NCBI GenBank assembly: GCA_003290165.1
Contig: QNQO01000533.1
Location: forward strand, 124,001 to 188,000
Length of the DNA: 64,000 nucleotides
Direction of reading: 5' to 3'
Source of the DNA: Berberis thunbergii
Taxonomy: Eukaryota > Streptophyta > Magnoliopsida > Ranunculales > Berberidaceae
The notes under the pieces are model-generated. The model was not told where the DNA came from and searched no databases. It worked only from the letters and a program-made list of their open reading frames with translations. Made by a program: the position numbers and the translations under genes. This document shows positions 1 through 10,177 of this stretch, in pieces (position 1 is the stretch's first letter; the number at the start of each line of letters is the position of its first letter).

Positions 1-1
1 A

Positions 2-1924
2 CTACCTAATGATTTCAAGTTCTGGCAGAAGTACTACTTCTTGGCTCTTGGGGATTGAAAGTATTTTCGGTGCAAGGGTCAGTCGCTTGAGTGATAATAC
101 ATACCGCTTCGTAAGTTCAACTCCTTTCATGTGACTTTGATGTGCTTGATAGCGGTCTAAATGATCATTGTCTGTGTTCTTTTGCCGGAAGTTTTCCCAC
201 TGATCCTCTTACCGTAGAAGAGAAAATCACCATGGAGGCATTCTGTGTCACGACAAAAAGGGAGGCGGTTGATATCATAAGAGTTTCCAATTTCATTCGT
301 AGTGGGCTGTGGAACAACTGGCATGTCGCCCCCACTGTGTATCGAGAGTCGCGCATTAAGCTGAAAGAAGGGGCCTCTTCCAGGAAGAGGAAGGATGCTA
401 GGGCCAAGACTCTCGTTCTGTCTGATGTAGAAGATGCGTATGAGACATTTGCTTCCTTTGTGAAGATGAATCCTCACGTTAATGATGGGCCATTTTCGGC
501 ACAACCAGCTCCGTTGAGATAGGAGCATGAGTCTGCTAGGGCTGTTGAGAAGGAGACTAATGTTCCTAGCTTGGAGAAATATTGTGTGCGGTTGGCGGGA
601 GTTGCTGATGGGTCGAACCTTAGTGACGTGCAAGTTGAGGCTCTGAATGACCATTTGGTACGGGTTGCAATGGCTACTTCAGCTGACACTGATTTGCGTG
701 GGGTCGCTCTGGTAGAGGGCTCTGTTGAAGATTCACTTGAGGTGGTAGAATCTGATTACCCCATCGGCGGATCGCTTGAAAGTGGTCGTGGTACCAGCCG
801 TGTTTTCTGTAGTCCGCATTGCTCACCATCTAGTTTTAGTCCATCGCTAGAGTTTTTGGAAGGTCCTTTGAATACTTTGGTTTCTCCTCTACCTCCGGAT
901 CGTGTTGGGCTGTCTTATAATAAAGGGTGGCGCTGGAATAGTTCTTGATCAGGGAAAACTTCATCCTGATGCACGGATAAGTTTGTTCGCACAGGACTTG
1001 GTGAAGATGAGCTCACATGTCTAGCACCAAGAGGTAGATGTTGAGTATGCTTTGAGGAAGCATATAAGCAGGCGTCAAAGCTGGCTGATGGACCACGCTC
1101 CGAAACCTGGGGAGGATATGCTAGAAGAGCGTGTGGACAAGGGTTTGAAGTATCTTATGCTTGTTATATCTCATATGAGCCATGCGGCCATTGCTGGGAC
1201 GAAAGTAGAAGCGGCTCGCGAGAGAGTATATACCTTGGAGCGTGTCGTCTTGCACGTGCATACGCTATATTATGATGCACTTCATGAAATTGAACGGCTT
1301 AAAATCAAGCCGAAGAGATGCAGTCAAATCAATAAAATGTGACCGCTGAGGCTCAGAAGGCTTGTCTGGAGGAACTTGAGCATGATCTGACCGAGGCGGT
1401 ATCCGAGAGGAAGGAACTTAAGCATGAGTTGAGCCGGCTCTGTCTAGAGGTTGAGGTTGCGTATGAAGCTACGGCTAAGGCGCATTCTGAGTTGCAGTCT
1501 TTTGCTGAGGAGAGCGCTTTGAAGGGAGCTGACTGCGCTGCTGAAGAGCAACAGTTGGAATCTATGTAGAGTTCTATGCTCAAAAAGCGAGGAAGGTAGA
1601 AGACCAACTCGAACTGGGATGGCATGAACTCAGTGTTGTAAAGAGCAGTTTGGCCACAGAGTACTCTCAAATTAATGTTATAACTAGCAAGTTGGTGCTA
1701 CTGGAGCGTGACCTTATTGATGCAAAGGTGTGAGAGGAAGAGCTTCTTCAGGAACAAGGCAAATGTGAGTTGTGCTGGGTTATTCATGGCCAGCTGGAGC
1801 TGTTGTCACTGATGAAGGAGAAGCATCCAGAGTGGGATCTTAGCCGTTACAAGATGTCATATGTGGACTTGTCTGTTACCTCTGAGTCGTCGGTCGTGGA
1901 GGACAGTTCGATCCCTAAAGTCTA
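2..1924 (+). pseudogene. decayed gypsy-type transposon ORF with coiled coil
   Basis: A coding-like stretch is open to the left edge of the window and broken by several stops and frame changes. An N-terminal part (about 142-948, one frame, stop at 520-522) resembles the plant 'putative gypsy-type transposon' gag-like domain. It is followed by Glu/Leu/Lys-rich coiled-coil segments (about 1,052-1,340 and 1,339-1,569) and an acidic C-terminus with the words HPEWDLSRY and SVVEDSS, ending at a TAG at 1,922-1,924. Proteins of this kind occur in large plant LTR retroelements and have no known enzymatic activity. CACTA element 1 is inserted about 240 bp downstream, and the same kind of non-coding sequence resumes at 32,101. 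The family call is by eye. Confidence 0.5.
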
Positions 1925-2162
1925 GGTTGAAGCACGCACATATGCATATTTTTCCCTTGTTCCTCCTAGGCTTAGCTCTTCTGTTTTTGCACCTTATTCT
2001 AATTAGGATAAAAACTTTGTGTGCTTGTACACTTTTGGCCTTGGCCATTAATAAAAACAATATTTTTCATTTCATACTTGGCGTTTTTATTGCATGTTTT
2101 TTGTTTTGCCTTGTTGTCTTACTTTGGCATAGGCTGGTTGAATCAATAAGATGTTGTCTGGT

Positions 2163-2502
2163 CACTACACCAAAAATACCTATTAGCAATTCTAAACCGT
2201 GGGGGTAACCCATTCTCACGGCTTAGAGCTGTGGGTTGTAGAGGCGTAGCTAAATCCCCAGTAACGGCTGAAAACCGTGGCAAAAATATTAGCAACGGTT
2301 TTATCTCGAGGACGGTTGATGATTTAGCCACGGTTATAAACCGTTGCAACAATCTTAGCCGTGGTCAGGAGTAGCAACGGCTTAAAACCGTTGCAAGTTA
2401 TGGCCACGGTTCTAAGCCGTTGCAATAGCTTTAGCAACGGTTTAAAGCCGTGGCAAGTACTAGCCACGGTTTTTAGCCGTTGCAATAATTAGCCACGGTT
2501 TA
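2163..2502. repeat. left subterminal repeat array of CACTA element 1
   Basis: A run of imperfect copies of the motif AGCCACGGTTTTAAGCCGTT in both orientations, with alternating GTGGC and GTTGC arms around a palindromic CGGTTTTAAGCCG-like core. It ends in an A-rich tract. In En/Spm, arrays of this kind are binding sites for the TNPA/TNP1-type protein. The same motif occurs at the other end of this element and in elements 3 and 4. Confidence 0.9.
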
Positions 2503-3934
2503 AAAAAAAATTATTTAAATTTTTTTTTTTTAAATGTAACAACGAATCTACTTCTGTACATGTTATTAACTTGACAATCAGGAAAGTATTTGAATCTATT
2601 CTATTCATTGTTCATTAGTACTTCAAACCCAGATAGGAAGAAGTGAGAGGAGAGGATAGATAGACCGAAAAGGCCATATATGCTGTAATACAGAAAAACT
2701 AAGATTGAATGTGAACAAATCTTGTATTATTTTTTCATTATTATAATTGACAAACTAGTGAGCACACTTACAAGCAAATTACAATAAAAGTGCATAACAA
2801 AAACTAGGATACAAGTATGGGTATGGGTATGATACAGGATTTCATTAGTTATGGACTCAAGCCTCAAGGTACCCCTTACAACATGCCTTTCGATCAAGAC
2901 TATGTATCTACTTGGCAGTAGGTTCATATGCTTTATGTTGTTACTATATGATTCTCGATCATCAATGTCGAACACAAACAACCCTTATGATACTCAAAGA
3001 AGTCATCTACATTGCTTCCCAAGGGTTTAGAGTTGGAAGAATCTTTTACCTGCTGAAACTATCAAAGACTTGAAAACTTTCTCAAGATTTGTTTGATGAA
3101 CACAGTTCCTGAACAAAATAAAGTGTCACATACCGTGACACAAACAGATTGCAATAGAGCTTAGTAGATATGCTCACACCATGATATTCATCTTGCTCCT
3201 GATGGCTTCTACCTTCACCAAGCTGTAAATGTTATACTACTCAACTTTGATGCCTTCTATTCATAGTACTTGCATGAGCTCAACCACAAGCAAATTAATC
3301 ACTAGTGTTACACAAATTTCAAATCAGTTCAAGCAGATTCAACCCAAATTACTAAAACAAGATGCATTCCTATGAACTTAACTACCAAAGATTGAACTTT
3401 AATGGGAAACTACTGGAAAATTTTATCTGACATTGCCAAACTTATCCTCAGTGATCTACAAGTTGTCAGGTTTGTTTGTACAAAATTTTTAATGTTTTTA
3501 GAAAAGACAATTTTCTTCTTCAATTAATTTAGTATGCTAAAGCAGAACTATTGACTTATTGAGAGCTCATAGGATAATACATAAGCTGGATAATTTGTGT
3601 GCTTAGTGAGGCATTCAGATGGTTACAACAGTATTTCATGAGTATGAGCTTCAAGTTGTTGCAAGCTATATAACAAAAACAGGGAGAAGGTAAAGATCAA
3701 GCTCATATAAGCCTACAATACAAATGGATACTGGCATCATTGTTTTAAAAGCAAATTACCCGATTTAAAAAAAAACATGGATTGAGAGCACTATAATATT
3801 TTACTAATGACAGTGAGTAGGAAAGCCCTAAAAACAGGAAAATTCAAATAAACAAATTGACAAGTATGGTGAGCTCACCTTGGATGCTTCAAGTCCTAGT
3901 TCACAAGCTATGCATGAGAACTTGAGAAACACTT
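2503..3934. other. internal AT-rich sequence of element 1, no convincing gene
   Basis: AT-rich, intron- or 3'UTR-like sequence between the subterminal array and the CAP-D3 fragment. There is no long open frame. A short stretch near 3,590-3,660 reads on the minus strand as ...YCCNHLN... and shares the 17-bp word CAGATGGTTACAACAGT with element 4 (near 63,432), so it may be a diverged copy of the same captured exon. I recognise nothing else. Confidence 0.4.
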
Positions 3935-4578
3935 TTACACGACTGAATCAAAATTTTGCTTTCTTCTCAATGACTCCAACACTTCTAAGGGACGATCTCC
4001 CATAGAACTAGCTCCCCCCATAGAAGATTTGACCGTCGGCCTATTCATGGAATCAAGCTGTGGGGTGGAGGCTTCGTGGCTGACCTCCTTGAGTATAGAC
4101 TTGACTATTTTCGAAGCCATGGAATTTGACATCACTGAGGAAACTATTTCTGGACTTCCTAACTGCTGGGCTAACCTACCTTGCACATCTCTAATAATCT
4201 GAGAAGCACCGGATGCACGACCCAGGGGTGACATATTGCTATTGGATTTTTGCATGGTGGCGACAGTCTCAGCAACTGTAGATTTTGCTTTGAGTGCTTC
4301 ATACTTCTCCATGTCGTAAATGATCTCCTTTTGAAGCTACTTGTCAATTACTAATATGTCATCAATCTCATTCTTGTAATCCTTAAGAAGCACTCGCAGG
4401 CATTCAATGAGACAACCCATCAAGGAGCTGTTTCTGCTCTCCAGTAGCCTCTTTAGCTCTATAAAGATAGGAATAACATTTTGGATCAAGCTCTTCTTTG
4501 CCACCTGAGCCATCACTCTCCGTTTTGCAGCTGCAGCAGCATCAGTGCTTCCACTTTCTCCACCTTCGTCATCCATTA
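3935..4578 (-). pseudogene. captured C-terminal fragment of condensin-2 subunit CAP-D3
   Basis: The minus strand encodes an alanine-rich linker followed by KRRVMAQVAKKSLIQN, PIFIELKRLLESRNSSL, LKDYKNEIDDIL, then YEALKAKSTVAE and a C-terminus near VLESLRRKQNFDS. This order matches the C-terminal region of plant CAP-D3, a HEAT-repeat subunit of condensin II needed for chromosome compaction. The frame is broken by one TAG at 4,337-4,339, exactly where a Gln is expected (DK-stop-LQKE), consistent with a CAG to TAG change. Only the C-terminal part of a protein of over a thousand residues is present. It sits inside element 1, in the same orientation as the element's TNP1 gene, and should be read as transduplicated host sequence rather than a gene. 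Confidence 0.8.
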
Positions 4579-4965
4579 GGCAATATTAAAAACATCAGGT
4601 CTGTAGAGTTCGACCAAATATGCACGAATATGTAATAAAGAAATATAGAATGTCATATCAAAATAACTATATGATAACTGAAAGCTAAATAGCCAATTGA
4701 GACTGACAGAGAAAAAAAAACATGTCAAAACAAACACACATGCACTAGACCATATAACCAAACAAAATGGAAAGAAAATCACATATCCCATCTGATCAAT
4801 GATTACCTAAAATCTGGAGAAGACAGAGATGATCTACATGGAAGTTATGACTGGTGAGCAATATATAAGTGGATTTGAAAAGAAGTATCAAACTCAATCT
4901 ATTTTTTTCTTTTCTTATAACAGGGAATGCAAAAATTTTAAATGAACCACTACAAGAAAAAGTCT

Positions 4966-5612
4966 CATCAATAGCGTTTCAAAACCGCTATGGTATCCTA
5001 CTATAGCGGTTTAGTAACCGCTATGACAACCAAAGCTATAAAAGAAACACGGGCTATCATAGCGTTTTTAAACCGCTATGGTAGGTATACTATTTATAGC
5101 GGTTAAAAAATGCTATGGTAGACTATACATAGCGGTTTAAAAACGCTATCGAAGACTGTAAAACAGCTATGGAATACTCTACTATAGCGTTTGAAAACCG
5201 CTATAGTAAACTATACATAGCAGTTAAAAAACGCTATCGAAGACTATAAAACAGCTATTGAATACTCTACTATAGCGTTTTAAAACCGCTATGGTAGACT
5301 ATACATAGAAGTGTAAAAATGCTATGGCAGCCTATAAAATTGCTATGGAATAGTCTACTATAGCGTTTTAAAACCGCTATTGTAGACTATACATAGCAGT
5401 TTAAAAACGCTATGGCATTCTATAAACCTGCTATGGAATAGCCTACTATGGCGTTTGAAAACCGCTATTTATAGTCTACCAAAGCATTTTAAAACTGCTA
5501 TAAAACGTTCTTATATACTATACCATAGCGGTTTTGAAATGCTACAGTATGTTTATATCCTTTAAAAATGATATTGTAGACTAATATTATAGCGTTTTGA
5601 AAAGCTATTAAT
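4966..5612. repeat. left subterminal array of CACTA element 2 (AGCGGTTTTAAAACCGCT type)
   Basis: About 18 partly palindromic blocks of the form TATAGCGTTTTAAAACCGCT, spaced near 40 bp, with a higher-order pattern in which a full palindrome, a variant and a half-site recur about every 100-120 bp. The array ends near 5,612-5,631 with an inverted copy of the terminal sequence (TTTTTCTTGTAGTA). By analogy with En/Spm these are transposase-binding sites. The right end of the element has only a short counterpart (about 23,610-23,700). Confidence 0.88.
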
Positions 5613-5964
5613 CAACATTTTTCTTGTAGTAGAGCCAGTTCACCGTAATCTGGAAACTTGAAAAGGAAAGTAGATCAAGACACAAGATTATGGAATACAT
5701 TTTATTGACAACAAATTTGAATAATAGCTTGAAAATGTACCAATACAAAACCATTCATGGTGCACAATAATTCTCTCGAAAACAGGAAGGGGAGACTAAC
5801 TACTGCAGAATATTCAACACAACACTTGCCTACTCCTGGATTTCAGTTAGATGCTTCTAAAGTGAATCAGCATAATCAACAAATTGATTTGCACCTGATG
5901 CATCAGCAGTAATGAATGACAGGTGTGTTTGATGCATCAGCAGTAATGAATCAACAAATTGATT

Positions 5965-6675
5965 TGCACCTGGATTTCACTTTTGTTGTTGTCCTCCTCT
6001 TCCTCAGCTAGGATGTTCAAGTGAAGTGTGTTTGAGCTAATTGCCTTGAGAACACCTTTTCACTTTGCTTGATTGATGAAATGCTGTCTTCCTCATCACT
6101 TGTTCTTCGATATTTGGATTCTTTTGGTGAATCCCATTCTGCTTTTCGCTTGTGACCAGATTCAACTGAATATTCAATGTGCAATTTCATGTGGATTATG
6201 CCATCTGAAGTTCCCCTTCTCTCCTGATTAGCACCTGTAGTCAAAATGAACATAGCCTGCGAAAAACTCACCTCTCTCCCAAGTGATACTTCGGAGTTAC
6301 TGTCATTGTAGTCATCAGAAAGGAATTTCAAGAACTGGGTATCAGCAAAGTCGACCCCTTCTATCAAAATCACACACTTTCTGTCTTTTCTTAATGCTTC
6401 TCCAAGGGTTTGACATGGGTTGGGCTCATCTTCTTTTCTCATGTTCATGTGAACTAACTGATCACCAGACCCACCAAAGGAATATTCCACTATTGCTCGA
6501 GCCAGTCGCCTTTTGCCCATCCAATCATCCCCTTGAATCAATAACCAAGTCCCATTTTTCTTACTAGCTTTTGGGTCAAGCAGAGCTTTTGATATTGAAG
6601 GCATTACCTCACATTGCCAAGGAACATTCTCTTGCAATAGCTTTTGTAATTTCTCCATTCCTTTCTCCTTCTCTG
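5965..6675 (-). pseudogene. captured C-terminal fragment of an SMXL/SMAX1-like Clp-type protein
   Basis: The minus strand opens after a TTTTCAG acceptor (6,676) and reads KEKGMEKLQKLLQENVPWQ, then WLLIQGDDWMGKRRLARAIV (a degenerate Walker A region), CVILIEGVDFADTQFLKFL and a nuclear-type basic stretch GHKRKAEWDSPKESKYRR. This is the C-terminal ATPase-like region of plant SMXL proteins, repressors acting in strigolactone/karrikin or phloem development. The main frame stops at 6,017-6,019. In another frame the same place reads LHLNILAEEED, matching the LxLxL EAR motif and acidic tail of the family, so a small indel has shifted the end. A short duplication lies just beyond, near 5,880-5,970. It is a captured, decayed copy inside element 2, minus like the transposase genes. 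Confidence 0.75.
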
Positions 6676-6746
6676 AAAATAAAGAAGTACCAAATGCAAG
6701 AGTGATCATGAAGCAGTAGTATATAACCAAAAACTATATAAGCTGT

Positions 6747-6858
6747 CAGAAAATGCACCAAAAACCAAAAACTATATAAGCTATATAACCAAAAACTATA
6801 TAAGCTATAACCAAAAAACTAAAACTATATAAGCTCTCAGAAAATGCACCAAAAACCT
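6747..6858. repeat. short tandem repeat (CCAAAAACTATATAAGCT)n
   Basis: About five imperfect copies of an 18-20 bp unit CCAAAAACTATATAAGCT, some with extra TATAACC, flanked by two copies of TCAGAAAATGCACCAAAAACC. Local slippage-type repeat in element 2 with no evident function. Confidence 0.75.
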
Positions 6859-8086
6859 TTGGTAGAATGTCGAGAAAATCATGAAGCAGTAGTATATTTT
6901 CCTGTAACAAAACAGTGGAGAATTTGTTCACGAACCATAATCAACAGATGGCGACACCACAGATTGTCCCTGCAGTCATTCCTCACAGCTGTTCCAGGGT
7001 CTGTCACGACCCAGCAAATTCATCCAGAGCCGCACAGGAAAACAGGAGCCATGGTGCTCAAGGACAGATGCACCTATTTAGTCGGCCTCTATGCATCCTC
7101 GAGATGTCATAGCAGGAATACCTAGTGAAATTACGTATGAAGCTGATTGATAACCCATGAAGATATTGAATTTCAACAAGCAAACACTGACAGAATCTTA
7201 TACATACCTATCCTCACACCCCCTGTACATATAGCTCCATTATCACCAAATATAGCACTTTATTAAGTGTAATGTGGCAAATCTGACATACCTTCTCATA
7301 GTTCTGACCTGAAAAATAAAAATAAATGCATAAGCAAATAAGGCCGGGAAAAAAAAGAAAGAAAATGAAAGCTGAGCTAACAGTATATCATAAAAGTCTA
7401 TATGCACGATCACATGCTAACACGCATTAAAACTGGTTCTCTAGATTATGTAAATCCATGAAATGGTGACAAGTACTGTAAGTTATCAGTACGTTAAGAT
7501 AATTCAAAGTTATTCGTCACTAACTATAATGTGCACCTTAAAGTAGCATACCAATAAAGATGCTTCAATACCCCAATATCATAGTTTTCCCAACCAATAT
7601 AAAAAATAAACAGAGAAATCAGCTAGAATTTTCTAAAACAGTAAGATGATGTAAACTGAAAGAAAGGTTCTACACAGTAAGCTCTGATGTGTTTCAGGGA
7701 GAAGATGCAGACAATACATTGACACTAGAAAAGGAATTAACAGATATTTCTACTGGTGGAACGGTTTTTTAGTAATCGTGGCTGTGAGAAAACAAGGGAA
7801 TCTTGTGTGATCCTCCATGTTATCAACACTTTTATTCAATGAAATAAGGGAATGCTCTTGTAGATGCTCTTTTGTTTTCATGTCCAAATAAAAAACGAAA
7901 ATGCGAACAGCCATTCATAAAGAAGAAAAGGATATATACAGACATGTTTTTGTACAATAACAGAAAATGACAAACAGTTCGTAGATAGGTGCATGCCACC
8001 ATATGTTCAAGGCATTGGGTTAGAAACACAAGACTAGCAATTTCAAAGGACATGCTAACATAAATTGAAATAATTTTTTTTCCAAC
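6859..8086. other. internal sequence of element 2, no recognised gene
   Basis: Mixed sequence between the SMXL fragment and a captured exon. A somewhat GC-richer patch at about 6,915-7,125 has short open frames on the plus strand but no family I recognise. The rest is AT-rich and intron-like. Confidence 0.4.
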
Positions 8087-8180
8087 CTGTTTGTCCTCTG
8101 CAAGGCCCATTTGGATGCTCATAAGTGACGAATAAAGCTGCTGTGAAACAGCACCTACACCAGTTTCTCCAAAAGACACC
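8087..8180 (-). pseudogene. captured exon of an unrecognised gene
   Basis: A clean exon on the minus strand: acceptor TTTGCAG just before 8,180, open frame reading VSFGETGVGAVSQQLYSSL then MSIQMGLAEDKQ, and donor CAG|GTTGG at 8,087. The codon pattern and splice borders look like a real host exon, but I do not recognise the protein. It lies in element 2 in the same orientation as the other captured pieces. Confidence 0.5.
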
Positions 8181-8947
8181 CTGCAAAGAGTAAAAATCAA
8201 GCTGAATGTTAATTAACTTCTTAGACCAATTTCTATCATTATTTGAGGATGAGAGAAATCACTCAAAATTTTAAACTAAGCTAGAAAAGAATTTACAGCC
8301 AGACAGAAGCATTACAAAAACAGCTATTACTGCCAGACAGAAGCCACATCAACAGAGCAGCAACAGCAGCAACAACAGACAGCTATCATCGGGGGATCAA
8401 AGGTCGTACATAGTTTTAAGCCTTCAATTCTTGAATTTGTCTCTCAAACACCATCCACTGGGCTGAACTCTGTCCATCTACAAAAACCAACACTTTCCTA
8501 ACTCAATAAATGACGAAAAAAGATTAGCAGTACAAATCTTTCATGCCAATTGCTGTTTGCTTTATGTTCTTTGTGCTATGTTTTTAACAGCAGTATCTTG
8601 CATGTACATGTGCTATTTGTGTTCTCCATAGCAATATAAATTAAATCCAGGAATATATTATTAAATCTAAAGAAATTAAATCATATAGCAAAGTAAAACA
8701 TAAGGAGTTAGGGACTGGATTTTACAGATAGGAAAAGGTTCATAGTTATCTTTTCTGCAGGATGTAAACAAATAAGCAACTCAAATAAGCAAAAGCTCAG
8801 ATAGCAACCAAGAACTGCAGAATGGAAGAATAGCTTGCAATGGACAGTTGCTCAGATTGTATGAATTCAGGAAAAGAAATTGTATTGATAGGAAAAGATT
8901 TGTAACACAGAATCTTGTATCAAGCCAATTCGAGAAGGCTATTATCC

Positions 8948-9352
8948 TGTTAGAGCATTTCGAGAAGCTCAATCTCTCCTAGAGCACAAGCTCTGTATTA
9001 CTCTTTACAATTCAATGAATAGAGAAAAGTTTCCTTATGGCTCTTATTTATAGCACTCTCTCTAACAGACTAACAGAATCTCCTATTTCTTTATAGCACT
9101 CTTACTAACAGATACTAACAGAGATCTAACAGAGATCTGTTATGTAACAGAGCACCTACATTATGTAACAGATTGAACTCTCAGTCAAAGCACCTCATAG
9201 GCAGTCACAGAGCAGCATCAGACTTGAACTCTCAGTCAGAGCACCTCATAGGCAGTCACAGAGCAGCATCAGACTTCCTTATGATTTTCCTTCCTTCTCC
9301 TAGTATAGGTAAACCTAATAGGGGGCCTAACAGTTGGCTAACAGCGCGCACT
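8948..9352. repeat. possible copia-type LTR fragment with a 51-bp tandem duplication
   Basis: The stretch begins TGTTAGAGCATT, contains repeated CTAACAGA words and a TTATTTATAGCAC-like segment as seen in LTRs, and ends near GGCTAACA. It includes two adjacent 51-bp copies (9,173-9,223 and 9,224-9,274) that differ at one position. I see no target duplication, so a solo LTR is only a suggestion; the tandem duplication itself is certain. Confidence 0.4.
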
Positions 9353-10097
9353 AGTTGCTGGAACATATTCCTTCCATTTATAGGGTCCATTCCTGAGTTA
9401 TGAAAGATCAAATTATCAAAAAAAAAAAAATGAAAATGTTACATGCCTATATATGACCAGCATGCAAATGAATGTTGGTTTATATTCCCAACAAAACAAC
9501 ATCACAAAGTACTCTATGATTTACCAAATTTGAACTTCATCGCGAATATTTGCTAGTAGTGTTTTAACACCAAGGCTGCTTTGTTCATAAACCCCCCCTT
9601 TTGATGTAGTAGTAGTTGTATAATAAATCGATTTATATGGTTCCTTTGATTTTTTTGCTTGATGTATTTTATATAGACTTATAGTTATATGACAATTAGT
9701 ATGTTGAGATACTTTCGATAGAAAATAACGTGGGAGAGTTTCTAGCAAGTGTTTAGAAATGGTGGGGACATGTTGAGAGAAAATTTAAGGCTGTAAAAAT
9801 AAACAGTTTTGGCCCTAAAATATAATTCATACTGAAGGTAACTTTTGTAAACCAAACCTTAGTACGACAAGAAAACCCAAACTCTTTGCATGACAATATT
9901 GTGGATTTATCTAATCTGATCGAAGTCGAGTCGAGTCTAGTCGTACCAGCATTTTTTAACACTCTAATAATAAGTGTTCTATAATATGTTGCATGTGTTT
10001 GTGATCCTAAACATTCTAACCATAATCAGTTACCAACCCATGTGAGAGATGAATTGTCATATATAGTTGAAATAAACCAACATCTATAGGAAAGTAC
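9353..10097. other. AT-rich interval in element 2, nothing recognised
   Basis: No supported gene. The words ACCAGCATGCAAATGAATGTTG occur near 9,458 and again at about 10,098, suggesting a small local duplication touching the ABCE1-like exon. Confidence 0.35.
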
Positions 10098-10177
10098 CAG
10101 CATGCAAATGAATGTTGTCTTTCCGGTTCCGTTTTCTCCAGGCATTACAACAATCAAAAAGTACAATCTGCCCTGAC
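10098..10177 (-). pseudogene. captured exon with an ABCE1/RLI-like Walker A motif
   Basis: The minus strand has an acceptor CAG before 10,177 and a donor CTG|GTACTT at 10,098. The exon encodes LIVVMPGENGTGKTTFICML. The motif GENGTGKTTF with the preceding hydrophobic strand is the P-loop of the second nucleotide-binding domain of ABCE1/RNase L inhibitor, a ribosome-recycling ATPase. Only this one exon is present. Other ABC proteins have similar P-loops, so the family call is tentative. Confidence 0.55.

Noticed and set aside
4966..5612. Regularly spaced palindromic repeats resembling a CRISPR array
   Set aside because: The repeats are the subterminal array of a CACTA element with matching terminal inverted repeats and a target duplication. 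They vary in sequence, there are no true spacers, and the DNA is plant nuclear.
4948..5631. A separate 0.7-kb MITE
   Set aside because: Flanks AAC and GAG do not match, while 23,718-23,720 gives a perfect AAC duplication for the full element 2. Kept only as a finding about an internal end copy.
8948..9352. Complete solo LTR
   Set aside because: Ends can be drawn as TGTTA...TAACA but no target duplication fits, so it is listed only as a possible LTR fragment.
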